A DNA stretch of 64,000 nucleotides from Candidatus Binatia bacterium (GTDB lineage Bacteria; Desulfobacterota; Binatia; UBA12015): NCBI GenBank assembly GCA_029243485.1, contig JAQWRY010000052.1, positions 186,001 to 250,000 of the forward strand, written 5' to 3'. Positions 42,070-50,684 of the stretch are shown here, one piece after another (position 1 is the first letter of the stretch; each line of letters begins with the position of its first letter). Position numbers and translations under genes: made by a program. The notes beneath the pieces are model-generated. The model was not told the origin of the DNA, did no database searches, and saw only the letters and a list, made by a program, of their open reading frames with translations.

Positions 42070-42639
42070 ATGTCGGGGGAGAGTACGGGGCTGTTGCCGT
42101 GGGTGCGCCTGGGGCTGTCGAAGGTGTATCGAACACGGGTCTTTGACGTGCTGCGTCAAAGAAGCCGTTCGCCCCGCACGGGGCGTGAACACGACTTCTT
42201 CGTCCTGGAAGCCTGCGACTGGGTGAACGTCATTCCCCTCACGAACGACGACGAGGTCGTCCTGATCCGCCAGTACCGACACGGGATCGAAGACTTCACC
42301 CTCGAGATTCCCGGCGGGATGATCGACCCGACCGACGCGTCCCCCCAGGTCGCCGCAGGTCGCGAGATGCTCGAAGAGACCGGGTTCGGCTCGGACGACA
42401 TCATCCCCCTCGGCTCCATCCATCCCAATCCGGCGATCCAGGCGAACCATTGTCACACCTTCCTCGCACGGGGCGCGGAGAAACGCGCCACCCCTTCGTT
42501 CGACGGCACCGAAGAGACCGAAGTAGTTCTCGAACCTCTCACCCGGATCCCGGAACTCATCCGCACCGGTTTGATCTCGCACGCCCTGGTCGTGGTCGCG
42601 TTCCACTGGCTCGAGCTGCGTGAGGAGGCACCTTCTTGA
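42070..42639 (+). CDS. NUDIX hydrolase (ADP-ribose pyrophosphatase-like)
   Basis: This 189-residue protein has the NUDIX box as G-G-M-I-D-P-T-D...REMLEETGFG around residues 80-104, with R-E-x-x-E-E-x-G intact. The preceding glycine-to-arginine spacing is one residue longer than standard and the first acidic residue is Asp not Glu. The upstream segment IRQYRHGIEDFTLEIPGGM is typical of ADP-ribose/ADP-sugar pyrophosphatases. These split nucleoside diphosphate derivatives. The stop overlaps the TTG start of the histidine kinase (TTGA), so the two are coupled; a NUDIX enzyme serving a sensor kinase is unusual. A strong ribosome site precedes the ATG at 42070. Confidence 0.9.
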   Translation: MSGESTGLLPWVRLGLSKVYRTRVFDVLRQRSRSPRTGREHDFFVLEACDWVNVIPLTNDDEVVLIRQYRHGIEDFTLEIPGGMIDPTDASPQVAAGREMLEETGFGSDDIIPLGSIHPNPAIQANHCHTFLARGAEKRATPSFDGTEETEVVLEPLTRIPELIRTGLISHALVVVAFHWLELREEAPS

Positions 42640-44258
42640 CCCTGGCCAACCTGTCCCCGGCGTTTTCCCCCACGAGCCTTCGCTCAAAATGGAACATCAT
42701 CGACGCGCTACCGATCCACATCGCGTCGATCGACGACCGCGGCATGATCCTCGAGACGAATCGATCCTGGAAAGAGTTCGGACATCCCGCTGTCGGCGAG
42801 ACGCTGCTCTCCGGGTGGGCGGGCGACGCCACCGAGCCGCTCGTCGGATCCACCCTGAACCTCGGAATCGGCGAGCTGCTCGCCGGCACGCGAGATCGAT
42901 TCGAAATCGAGTACCCGGTCCGGCGTTCCGACCAGACCGTGTGGCTGTCCCTATCCGCCTACCCGAGCCCGGGCGGCGCCGTCGTTTCCCAGACCGACAT
43001 CACCGAGCGGCGGCGAGACGACATGCGCCGCGCGCAAGAGAACGCGAGCGCTCAGATCGACAGCGCCCTCGCGCGGGCCGGCCAGGGTCTGATCACATCC
43101 CTCGACCTTCCGGAGACGCTCGACCGCTTGTGCCGCCTGACCGTCGAACTCCTCGATTGCGATGCGAGCCACACGATCTTCTGGCAGGAAGAAGACGAGT
43201 CCTACAGAGCCGCCGCGTCCCACGGCGACACCAAGGAGAACACGGAGGCCATCCGGAACATGCGCCTCCCCCGCACGGCCTTCGTCGGCGCCGTCGCACG
43301 CGGCGAGAACGTCGCCGTCTCTCAGGTCGACTTTCGCGAACATGCCGTCGCCCCGCTCGCCTTGTTGGCCAAGCGATTGGGGGTCTGTCAGCTCCTGCAG
43401 ATCTCGCTCCGCCACGGCGACAAGCGGATCGGATTTCAGACCGCGTGCCGCCGCAGCGACGAGCCCTTCACCGAGGTCGACGAGCGATTGGCCGCACGAC
43501 TCGGACAACTGGCGTCGCTCGCCATCGAGAACGCACGGCTCGTCGGCCAACTCGGCGAGGCGAGCCGACTCAAGAGCGAATTCGTCGCCACGGTCTCCCA
43601 CGAGCTGCGCACACCCATTCACGTCGTCCTCGGCTTCGCCGACCTCTTCCTCGACGGAGAGTTCGGCGAGCTCAGCGCCGATCAACACGACGGGATGAAT
43701 CGGATCCAATTCGGAGCACGATCCTTGCTCGAACTGAGTGAAGCCGCGCTCCAGCTCACCCGGCTGGACGACGGCCAGGTCCCGGTCCACCTCGAAGACA
43801 TCGATCTCGCGGAACTCGCCGACGAGGCGGAAAAGGAAGTTCGCGTGACGCAGCGCGATGCGGCCGTCGAGATCGAACGCCGAATCGCTCCCGACGTCGC
43901 GCGCGTCCATTCCGACCGCACCAAGCTCAAGTTGATTCTCAAGAGCCTCCTCAGCAACGGCCTCAAGTTCACCCCGGAAGGCGTGGTCTCGCTGAGCGCG
44001 AAGCGCCGGGGCACGGAGGTCGTCCTCGTCGTGAAAGACACCGGCGTCGGCATCGAGAGAGAAGCGCTCCCGACCATCTTCGAAGCGTTCCGCCAGGCCG
44101 ACGGATCGACCGCCCGTCGGTACGCCGGCGTCGGGCTCGGACTTCACATCGCCCGCCGCGCCACCGAACGACTCGGAGGCTCCGTCCACGCCCAGAGCAC
44201 CGAAGGCGAAGGCTCCCGCTTCGAAGTCGTGCTCCCCGCCGACCGGCCGCAAGCCTGA
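42636..44258 (+). CDS. PAS-GAF sensor histidine kinase
   Basis: This 540-residue protein has a PAS domain (about residues 18-125), a GAF domain (about 145-308), and a transmitter with the phospho-acceptor region SHELRTPIHVVLGFADLF near residue 325. The ATPase motifs follow: the N box (LLSNGLKFTPEG), D-T-G-V-G-I, F-R-Q-A-D-G-S and G-V-G-L-G-L. No membrane segment is seen, so it is a soluble sensor, possibly of redox state or a small ligand through PAS/GAF. The TTG start overlaps the NUDIX stop codon. No response regulator follows, so the partner is elsewhere. All catalytic boxes are present, in contrast to the decayed kinase at 32970-33734. Confidence 0.92.
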   Translation: MTLANLSPAFSPTSLRSKWNIIDALPIHIASIDDRGMILETNRSWKEFGHPAVGETLLSGWAGDATEPLVGSTLNLGIGELLAGTRDRFEIEYPVRRSDQTVWLSLSAYPSPGGAVVSQTDITERRRDDMRRAQENASAQIDSALARAGQGLITSLDLPETLDRLCRLTVELLDCDASHTIFWQEEDESYRAAASHGDTKENTEAIRNMRLPRTAFVGAVARGENVAVSQVDFREHAVAPLALLAKRLGVCQLLQISLRHGDKRIGFQTACRRSDEPFTEVDERLAARLGQLASLAIENARLVGQLGEASRLKSEFVATVSHELRTPIHVVLGFADLFLDGEFGELSADQHDGMNRIQFGARSLLELSEAALQLTRLDDGQVPVHLEDIDLAELADEAEKEVRVTQRDAAVEIERRIAPDVARVHSDRTKLKLILKSLLSNGLKFTPEGVVSLSAKRRGTEVVLVVKDTGVGIEREALPTIFEAFRQADGSTARRYAGVGLGLHIARRATERLGGSVHAQSTEGEGSRFEVVLPADRPQA

Positions 44259-44306
44259 CCTTCCGGTAGGTGGCGTTCCTCGAGGGGGAGGCTAGGGTTC
44301 GCAATC

Positions 44307-44963
44307 GTGGCCAAGGTCCAACGAAGCGCGGAAGAAGTGAAGGCGGCCGTTCTCCGAACCGCCAAAGAAATGTTGCGGACCGGGCTCGTCGAAGGGACCG
44401 CGGGGAATCTCTCCGCGCGCCTCCCCGACGGCAACGTCATCATGACGCCGTCGTCGCTCGACTACGAGGAGATGAAGCTCGAAGACCTCGTAGTCATCGA
44501 CCTCGACGGCAACGTGCTCGAAGGGGAACGATCCCCCACCACCGAGAAGGCCCTACACCTCGCTTGCCTTCGCGCCCACGACGACCTCGGCGGCGTCATC
44601 CATTCGCATGCGATGTTCGCGACGATGTTCGCCGTCACCCGGCAACCGATCCCGTGCGTCATCGAGGAGTTTGACGTCTTCGTCGGCGGCGAAGTCCCGG
44701 TCGCCGAGTACAAGATGACCGGCAGCGACGAGCTCGGCGACGAAGTCGCTCGCTGGGTCGAGGACCGTGGCGCCGTCTTGATGGCGAACCACGGCCTGCT
44801 CACCGTCGGCAAAGACATCGAGAATGCGATGAAGGTCGCGCACCTGGTCGAGCGAACGGCGCAGATCATTTGGGGATCCAGACTCCTGGGCGATCTCGTT
44901 CCGCTCCCAGATTCGACCCTGGAGCGCTTCGCACCGATCTACAAGCTGCTGCGCTCGAGCTAA
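44307..44963 (+). CDS. Class II aldolase/adducin family protein
   Basis: This 218-residue protein matches zinc-dependent class II aldolases such as L-fuculose-phosphate aldolase. The phosphate-binding G-T-A-G-N-L-S-A-R motif lies near residue 30, M-T-P-S-S near 46, a catalytic E in PTTEKALHLAC near 78, the zinc histidines H-S-H near 98, and a third in A-N-H-G-L-L near 160. The reaction is likely cleavage of a phosphorylated ketose or a related aldehyde-forming step. It starts at a GTG. It converges with the alarmone-hydrolase-like gene and their stop codons overlap within CTAA. Confidence 0.9.
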   Translation: MAKVQRSAEEVKAAVLRTAKEMLRTGLVEGTAGNLSARLPDGNVIMTPSSLDYEEMKLEDLVVIDLDGNVLEGERSPTTEKALHLACLRAHDDLGGVIHSHAMFATMFAVTRQPIPCVIEEFDVFVGGEVPVAEYKMTGSDELGDEVARWVEDRGAVLMANHGLLTVGKDIENAMKVAHLVERTAQIIWGSRLLGDLVPLPDSTLERFAPIYKLLRSS

Positions 44964-45568
44964 GCGCCCTCGACCAGGCTCTCGAAGTCGGCCAGCGCTG
45001 CTCGGAGACGACCGAACAGCGGGCCCTCCTTCCCATCGGCGAGAATACCGACGACGGTGCGGTAGAACCAGAGCTGCTTCTCCGGCCCAGCACTGAAGTG
45101 CTCCCACACTTCGTCTCCGAGCCGACGGTGATCCTCGACGAGCTCGCGCAGGTTGTGCAGCTTGTCACACGCCGCGAGCAGTCGAACCGACGGCTCCGCC
45201 GTCCGCAGATGCTCGATGTAGCGATCCTTCCGAACCTGCCACGGCTCCTTATTCGCCCCATCACTCGTGTCGACGAGACTGTCGGAGAGCGCCACCACCA
45301 GTGACGCGACGTGCGCGCCGAACCGCTTCTCGATCTCGACGCGCGTCGGCTCCCCGCCCTGATCTTCCACGGCGTCATGCAGGACGGCAGCGATCGCTTC
45401 GTCCTCGTCGGCGCCCGCGTCGAGGGCAAGACTCGCGACGCCCAGGAGATGCGCGATGTACGGCGTCTCCTTCGCCTTTCGCGTCTGCCGAATGTGCAGG
45501 CGGGCCGCGTAGGCGAGCGCTTCCGCGAAAGGCTCTCCGAGTCGGGGGTTGTCGGTCGTATCGCTCAC
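44960..45568 (-). CDS. Small alarmone hydrolase-like HD protein (MESH1/SpoT-hydrolase-like)
   Basis: This 202-residue protein is a stand-alone HD domain of the RelA/SpoT hydrolase type. It has A-x3-H-I-R-Q-T-R...P-Y-I-A-H near residues 22-40, His40, the His64-Asp65 pair, catalytic Glu68-Asp69 (L-H-D-A-V-E-D), and the final metal ligand Asp135 in A-C-D-K-L-H-N-L. These match the positions used by SpoT and MESH1 to hydrolyse (p)ppGpp. No synthetase domain, TGS or ACT is attached. The GTG start overlaps the stop of the alpha/beta hydrolase (GTGA), so translation is coupled. It could modulate the stringent response or hydrolyse another nucleotide such as NADPH. Confidence 0.85.
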   Translation of the reverse strand: MSDTTDNPRLGEPFAEALAYAARLHIRQTRKAKETPYIAHLLGVASLALDAGADEDEAIAAVLHDAVEDQGGEPTRVEIEKRFGAHVASLVVALSDSLVDTSDGANKEPWQVRKDRYIEHLRTAEPSVRLLAACDKLHNLRELVEDHRRLGDEVWEHFSAGPEKQLWFYRTVVGILADGKEGPLFGRLRAALADFESLVEGA

Positions 45569-46749
45569 GAGAAGCGTTCCCTCAGCCAGCTGACGACGAG
45601 CTCCATCGCCGGCTTTCGGTGTCCTTCCAGGTAGTGCAGCGCGCCTTCGAGCTCGTGGTACGTCACGTCGTCGCTTCCGGCTCGGTCGCGCACCTCGCGG
45701 GCCTGCCAGGTGCGGATCTCGGTGTCGGCCGTCGGATGGATGAGTAGCACCGGGCAGGTGACCTTGGGCATCGTGTCGGCGAGCTTCGCCGACGACGACA
45801 GACTCGACCATGTCGACAGCCAACCGTAAGGCGTCATGACGCGCGCCAAGCCGAACCGCCCGAAGTAGTTCGCTTCGAACGGGTCGGGGAAGGCGAACAG
45901 AGAGCCGAGAGGCCGGTCGTCCGGGTCGATCGTCGGATCGAGGTACACCGGGTTCGCGAGCGTCCGGTAGATCGTGAGGTACGGCGTGTGCAGACCACGG
46001 CGCCGTGCCTCCCGCCACTCGTCGCTGCCTTTGGGCAGGTCGCGGCCACCGCGACGCGCGGCGTCGGCCGCGGCGATCGCGTCGCGCGCGATGGTGTCGA
46101 TCCGCTCGATGCGGTCGCGCTGGGCCGCGCGATAGTTCTCGAGCCATCCGCGGTCGTACGTCGCCGGTTCCGGCCACGGCTTCCACCCGTTGCGCGGATC
46201 GTACATGTCGAGTTCGGGGACGACCGAGTGGGGATCGTCCTCATCGGCGACCGACGGATCGATCACCTGCCCCATGAACACGCCCTCGCCGGGGTGCGCG
46301 GCGACGCCTACCCACGCATCTCCGCAGCCGGTCTCTGCCTGAGCCAGCGCCATCAGCGAGCCGCCGCCGCTGTTGCCGAACAACACCACCTTCTCGGCGC
46401 CGCGCCGTCGCATCTCGGCCACGGCGGTCTCCACGTCGATCACGCACTTCTCGTGGAGGCAGTCCGCGTCGTTGTTCAGATACCGGGTCGAAAAACCCAG
46501 AACGGCAAACCCCGCCGCCGCGAGCAGAGGACAGGCGTAGTGCACGGTGAAGTCCCCGCGCGGGTGGGCCAGGAGGACAGCCGTCTTCGGCTGCTTCCCG
46601 GCCGGTGTCCACAACATCCCCCGGACGAGCATCCCGTCCGGCGTGAGGAGTCGGATCTCCTCCTGGACGAGATCGACATCCGGGGCATCCTCGGGCAAGG
46701 GCCAGTAGCTCATTCCCAGCGGCCGCCCGGTCTTCAGAAGCTCCGACAT
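45565..46749 (-). CDS. Alpha/beta hydrolase family protein
   Basis: This 394-residue protein has an alpha/beta-hydrolase core: the oxyanion-side strand V-L-L-A-H-P-R-G-D near residue 58, the nucleophile elbow G-N-S-G-G-G-S near 125, the acid strand V-L-L-I-H-P-T-A-D-T near 338, and the histidine region L-E-G-A-L-H-Y-L-E-G-H near 371. A long cap insertion lies between residues 150 and 310. The N-terminus recalls secreted or cytosolic carboxylesterases acting on bulky esters. No signal peptide is visible. The stop overlaps the GTG of the alarmone-hydrolase-like gene. The substrate is unknown. Confidence 0.85.
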   Translation of the reverse strand: MSELLKTGRPLGMSYWPLPEDAPDVDLVQEEIRLLTPDGMLVRGMLWTPAGKQPKTAVLLAHPRGDFTVHYACPLLAAAGFAVLGFSTRYLNNDADCLHEKCVIDVETAVAEMRRRGAEKVVLFGNSGGGSLMALAQAETGCGDAWVGVAAHPGEGVFMGQVIDPSVADEDDPHSVVPELDMYDPRNGWKPWPEPATYDRGWLENYRAAQRDRIERIDTIARDAIAAADAARRGGRDLPKGSDEWREARRRGLHTPYLTIYRTLANPVYLDPTIDPDDRPLGSLFAFPDPFEANYFGRFGLARVMTPYGWLSTWSSLSSSAKLADTMPKVTCPVLLIHPTADTEIRTWQAREVRDRAGSDDVTYHELEGALHYLEGHRKPAMELVVSWLRERFS

Positions 46750-46836
46750 GGCACTACCTTAGGACTCGCGCCGGTGTGTGCGCCAGAGCCCGCGAACCGG
46801 CTAGCGCCGATGAGATCTTCGGGGTTAGATGGCGGG

Positions 46837-47745
46837 ATGACCGAAACGCAGGACTCCCTTCGTGCAAGACGGCTTCTCGCGATCGGCGCTGCCGTGGGCC
46901 TGCTCCTCGCTGTCGCCGCCATCGTCCGTCCCGGACCTCGATTCGACGCCGACGTCCCGCCGGGAACCGCCGCGGTGATCGAGGGCGCGGTGATCGAAGA
47001 GGAAGCGTTCGAGCGGGCCGTCGGCCTCCTCGCCGCCGACAGCAAGAATCCAATCGGCGAAGCGGAGCGGACACACGTTCTGAACCGAATGATCGAAGAA
47101 GAGCTCCTCGTGCAGCGTGCGAGAGAACTCGGGGTCGACGAGCACGATCGCCGCGTCCGCTCACTGCTCGTGTCCTCCATGATCGACTCGATCGTCGCCG
47201 ATGCGCAGCCGGAGGAACCTTCGATGAGCGACGTCGAGGAATTCTTCGCCGAGAATGGCGGATACTTCGCACGCACGGGGCGGCTGCACGTGCGACCGCT
47301 TCGCTTCGCCAAACGAGACGGAGAAGAAGACGCGGACGTCCGTGCGCGCGCCACCGCCGCCGCAGAACGACTCCAGGCCGGCGACGACTCCGCGCAGGTC
47401 GAGACCGAGCTCGCGGATGCGTGGGTGGTCCCGGTTCCCAACGGCCTGCTCCCGGCAACGAAACTCCGGGAGTACCTCGGCCCCACGCCGACCAAGCGTG
47501 CGCTGACGCTCGACGTAGGCGGCGTGAGCGAGCCCGTGAAGGGCGGGCGCAGCTGGTACGTGCTTCGGATGATCGATCGCGATCCGGCCCGGACGCCTCC
47601 ACTCGACGAGGTCGAACCCCAAGTCCGGGCCGAGATGCTCCGCCGGGCCGGCGACAATGCGCTGCGTTCCTACCTCGACCAGCTCCGCGCCACCGCGGAC
47701 GTGCGCATCAAACCGGGAGTCACGGCACTGCCGGAGGCGCCATGA
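46837..47745 (+). CDS. Periplasmic parvulin-type peptidyl-prolyl isomerase
   Basis: This 302-residue protein has an N-terminal hydrophobic segment (residues 13-30) that could be an uncleaved anchor or signal, a SurA-like N-terminal helical domain, and a degenerate parvulin domain (roughly residues 140-260). The family pattern L-x-V-G-G-V-S-E-P-V...W-Y-V-L-R-M is recognisable near residue 225. Such proteins assist outer-membrane or periplasmic folding. I chose the ATG at 46837, which follows a short GGCGGG ribosome site, over an ATG nine codons upstream. It overlaps the HupE-like gene in ATGA, so the pair is probably one unit. Confidence 0.8.
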   Translation: MTETQDSLRARRLLAIGAAVGLLLAVAAIVRPGPRFDADVPPGTAAVIEGAVIEEEAFERAVGLLAADSKNPIGEAERTHVLNRMIEEELLVQRARELGVDEHDRRVRSLLVSSMIDSIVADAQPEEPSMSDVEEFFAENGGYFARTGRLHVRPLRFAKRDGEEDADVRARATAAAERLQAGDDSAQVETELADAWVVPVPNGLLPATKLREYLGPTPTKRALTLDVGGVSEPVKGGRSWYVLRMIDRDPARTPPLDEVEPQVRAEMLRRAGDNALRSYLDQLRATADVRIKPGVTALPEAP

Positions 47746-48941
47746 GGATCCGCTCGCGGCCAGCACTCCGGATCGCCTCGGTCCTCCTCGCGATCGCCGT
47801 CCTGCTGCCGGCACTGGCCGACGCGCACACGAAGAGCGCGTCCTACTCCCGCTTCCGGATGACGGACGGCGGCGCGCAGGTGCGGGTCCGGCTCCCCTTG
47901 TTGGAACTGACCCGCTTCCCCCCGGAACACGACTGGCCGAGCTACCTCACACAGCACCTACGGCTGTTTGCCGGCGATGAGATCTGCGCGCCGTCGAACG
48001 CCACACGCGTGGAGGCCACGGCACCCGGGTGGGCCGTGTTTCGGTGGGAGGCCACCTGTCCGAGTGAGGACTCCCGGCGAATCGAGAGCACGATTCTGGC
48101 CGACGTTCTCTCCTCGCACCTACACTTCGCGCGCGTGAGTGACCCGGAGGCCGGCGTCCTCGAGCGCGTGCTCGTGCCGGCCGCACCGACCTGGTCGCTC
48201 GCCCCCGGCGAGGAGGAATCCGTCGGCACGTCGTTCTCCGGCTACGTCGTTGTGGGAATCGAACACATCCTCGCCGGCTGGGATCACCTCGCGTTCGTCG
48301 CGGCGCTCCTCATTCTCTCGACATCTTTCCGCGAGGTCGCGACTCTCGTCACCTCGTTCACCATTGCCCACAGCATCACGCTCGCTCTGGCTGTGCTCGG
48401 CGTCGTGCGGCCGGAAGCCGCCGCCGTCGAGATCCTGATCGGCTTCTCTATCGCACTCGTCGCCGCCGAGAACGGCTGGCTGCTCGGCGGGAAGACACGT
48501 TCGATCCCGTACGCGGTAACCGGCGGCCTCCTGATCGCCGCCGTCCTCGCCATCGCGGGAAGCGGCGTGCTCTCGGCGCTCGCGTGGACCGGGCTAGCCG
48601 TGTTCTCCGCCTGCCATTTCGGCCTCCTTCAGACCTCCGCCGGCTCGGGCGGCCTGTTGCGGGCAATCGTCGCGTTCGCGTTCGGGCTCGTTCACGGGTT
48701 CGGGTTCGCCGGGATCTTGATGGAGATCGAGTTGCCGACGAGCCGTTTGGTTCCCGCCCTTCTTGGCTTCAACGTTGGCGTCGAGCTCGGACAGCTCGCA
48801 GTCGTGGTGCTCCTCTGGCCGGCGCTACGAGCGCTCGCTCGGCTCGGGGACGGCCGTTGGTACATCCGCGTCGCAGAGACCGGATCGGCGGCCATCCTCG
48901 GTCTCGGTTTGTACTGGGTCGTGATACGCAACTGGGGGTGA
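47742..48941 (+). CDS. HupE/UreJ family membrane protein
   Basis: This 399-residue protein has a signal peptide (residues 1-28, cleavage near A-L-A-D-A), an N-terminal extracytoplasmic domain of about 150 residues, and about seven membrane helices. The HupE/UreJ motifs are G-I-E-H-I-L-A-G-W-D-H-L-A-F near residue 170 and F-G-L-V-H-G-F-G-F near 315, with conserved histidines that could bind nickel or another metal. HupE proteins mediate nickel/cobalt uptake for hydrogenase or urease, but neither enzyme is encoded here. The gene overlaps the parvulin gene at its 5' end. A metal-transport or metal-sensing role is likely, not proven. Confidence 0.85.
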   Translation: MRIRSRPALRIASVLLAIAVLLPALADAHTKSASYSRFRMTDGGAQVRVRLPLLELTRFPPEHDWPSYLTQHLRLFAGDEICAPSNATRVEATAPGWAVFRWEATCPSEDSRRIESTILADVLSSHLHFARVSDPEAGVLERVLVPAAPTWSLAPGEEESVGTSFSGYVVVGIEHILAGWDHLAFVAALLILSTSFREVATLVTSFTIAHSITLALAVLGVVRPEAAAVEILIGFSIALVAAENGWLLGGKTRSIPYAVTGGLLIAAVLAIAGSGVLSALAWTGLAVFSACHFGLLQTSAGSGGLLRAIVAFAFGLVHGFGFAGILMEIELPTSRLVPALLGFNVGVELGQLAVVVLLWPALRALARLGDGRWYIRVAETGSAAILGLGLYWVVIRNWG

Positions 48942-48946
48942 AGTCC

Positions 48947-49825
48947 ATGCAGGTCCACCTCGTCGACGGAACGTACGAGCTCTTCCGACACTTCTTCGCC
49001 CTGCCCTCCCATCTCGATGCCGACGGAAACGAGATGGCCGCGGCCCGCGGTGTGGTGGGCTCGGTCGTCATGATGCTCGAGAACGGCGCTACCCACCTCG
49101 GCGTGGCGACCGATCACGTCGTGGAATCGTTCCGGAATGACATGTGGGAGGGCTACAAGACCGGCGAAGGCATGGAGCCCACGCTCCTGGAGCAGTTCCA
49201 TCCGCTCGAGAATCTCCTGGGCGCCCTCGGCATCGCCGTGTGGCCGATGGTGGAGTTCGAAGCGGACGACGGACTCGCGTCGGCCGCGGCGGTCGCGAGC
49301 GCCGATTCCCGCGTGAAGAAGGTCTTCATCTGCACGCCCGACAAGGATCTCGCGCAGTGCGTCGAAGGAAGCCGGGTCGTTCTGATGGATCGCCGCAAGA
49401 ACGTCATCAGTGACACGAAGGGCGTCGTCGAGAAGTTCGGCGTCCCCCCCGAATCGATCACGGACTACCTGGCTCTAGTCGGCGATACCGCCGACGGCTT
49501 TCCCGGCCTTCCCGGATGGGGCGCCAAATCGGCGGCCACCGTGCTGGCCCGCTACGGACATCTCGAAAACATCCCCGACGACGTCGAGACGTGGAAGGTC
49601 AAGCCCCGCAGCGCAGCGCGCCTCGCAGACGCGTTGGCCGAGGGGCGTGAAGACGCCATGTTGTTTAAGCAGCTCGCGACGCTTCGGACGGACGCGCCGG
49701 TCGGACGATCGGTGGACGACTGGCACTGGCAGGGTCCGAGCGAGCACTTCGCACCGATGTGCGAAAAGCTTGGCGCGATGAATCTCCTGAAACGCGCCGA
49801 GAGGATCGCGGCGAAGCAGGCGTAA
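48947..49825 (+). CDS. Stand-alone 5'-3' exonuclease (FEN/PolI 5'-nuclease family)
   Basis: This 292-residue protein is the 5'-nuclease domain without a polymerase. The metal-binding acidic residues are in V-D-G near residue 7, A-T-D near 46, E-A-D-D near 105 and T-P-D-K-D-L near 126. The DNA-binding helix-three-turn-helix is the V-G-D-T-A-D-G-F-P-G-L-P-G-W-G-A-K-S-A region near 178. It should remove RNA primers or flaps. The ATG at 48947 follows a GGGGGTG ribosome site; a GTG three codons upstream overlaps the HupE-like stop. Such stand-alone nucleases occur in bacteria that also have full PolI. Confidence 0.9.
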   Translation: MQVHLVDGTYELFRHFFALPSHLDADGNEMAAARGVVGSVVMMLENGATHLGVATDHVVESFRNDMWEGYKTGEGMEPTLLEQFHPLENLLGALGIAVWPMVEFEADDGLASAAAVASADSRVKKVFICTPDKDLAQCVEGSRVVLMDRRKNVISDTKGVVEKFGVPPESITDYLALVGDTADGFPGLPGWGAKSAATVLARYGHLENIPDDVETWKVKPRSAARLADALAEGREDAMLFKQLATLRTDAPVGRSVDDWHWQGPSEHFAPMCEKLGAMNLLKRAERIAAKQA

Positions 49826-49846
49826 CGAGAACGACACGAAAGTGCC

Positions 49847-49963
49847 GTGAAGGCGCTCCGGATCGTGAGCATCGGAGACGTTCTCCTCCTCTGGGCCGCC
49901 TATGCCATGCTGCGGGAGTTCGTCCCAGAGGTCCGCCGCCGGCGCGAGACTCCACGAATCTGA
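49847..49963 (+). other. Short frame with one hydrophobic segment
   Basis: A GTG at 49847 opens 38 codons including V-S-I-G-D-V-L-L-L-W-A-A-Y-A-M-L, a possible membrane helix, ending at 49963. It follows the exonuclease by 21 bases. There is no strong ribosome site and no homology evidence, so it may be chance. The rest of 49826-50069 holds no other frame that looks real. Confidence 0.25.
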
Positions 49964-50042
49964 ACTAGCTACACTGCATCGATCTGGTGCATGGCAAGCG
50001 CAGGTCGACGTCACTCGTCGAGACCTTACAGTCGTTGCACAG

Positions 50043-50056
50043 GCGAACCGGTTCGC
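50043..50056. promoter_or_regulatory. 14-bp perfect palindrome before the PadR gene
   Basis: GCGAACC-GGTTCGC is a perfect 14-base inverted repeat ending 13 bases before the PadR start codon. Its position and symmetry suit an autoregulatory operator for a dimeric winged-helix regulator. Confidence 0.5.
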
Positions 50057-50069
50057 GGTACCGGCCGTC

Positions 50070-50684
50070 ATGCTCCAGCACGCGATCCTCACGCTGCTGC
50101 AGGACGGCGCCGACCACGGCTACCGCCTGAAACAACGCCTTGACGGTCTGCTCGGACCGGTGTGGTGCGTAAACGTCGGGCAGGTCTATCAGGTGCTCGA
50201 CCGACTGCGCCGTCAGCGATGGGTCGAGGAGCTTCCTCCGGAGACGAACCAACGGGGCGGCCACGAGCGCTGGCCCGTTGCGATCACAGCGGAAGGCGAG
50301 GCCGAGCTCGCACGATGGCGAAGCGCAGAGGTTAGACCGACGAGGCCCCCCGGGCCCGCACGCAACCAAATCCTGGGGAGGCTCGCCGTCGGCGGGCGGG
50401 CCTGCCTGGAGGAGATCCTCGAGGGGGTCCTCGTCGAGCGCGCCGTCTACGCCCGCGAGCTCGATCTGGTCGCCGACCTCACTCGCGAATTCGAGGACGC
50501 GGACACGACCGTCGAGTCCGCGAAGTTTCTCGCTCTCGAGGCCTCGCGTCTGTCGATCCGCGCGCACATCGAATGGCTCGAGCTGTGCGCCGCACACCTC
50601 AACGCGGACGCGTACGATGCCCAAGCGCGAACAGGTCGTCCACGACGCCGTGCATCTCTGGAGAGAAGCGGTCCGGGTGGGTAG
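50070..50684 (+). CDS. PadR-family transcriptional regulator
   Basis: This 204-residue protein has the PadR winged-helix start: A-I-L-T-L-L-Q-D-G-A-D-H-G-Y-R-L-K-Q-R-L near residue 5, then V-N-V-G-Q-V-Y-Q-V-L-D-R-L-R-R-Q-R near 36 and a wing through E-R-W-P-V-A-I-T-A-E-G-E-A-E-L. The C-terminal helical region (residues 95-190) should dimerise. PadR proteins usually repress genes for stress, phenolic-acid or drug responses. The ATG at 50070 starts the fold directly, though the same frame is open upstream. The convergent neighbour is kup; the regulated genes are not clear, but the palindrome upstream suggests autoregulation. Confidence 0.9.
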   Translation: MLQHAILTLLQDGADHGYRLKQRLDGLLGPVWCVNVGQVYQVLDRLRRQRWVEELPPETNQRGGHERWPVAITAEGEAELARWRSAEVRPTRPPGPARNQILGRLAVGGRACLEEILEGVLVERAVYARELDLVADLTREFEDADTTVESAKFLALEASRLSIRAHIEWLELCAAHLNADAYDAQARTGRPRRRASLERSGPGG

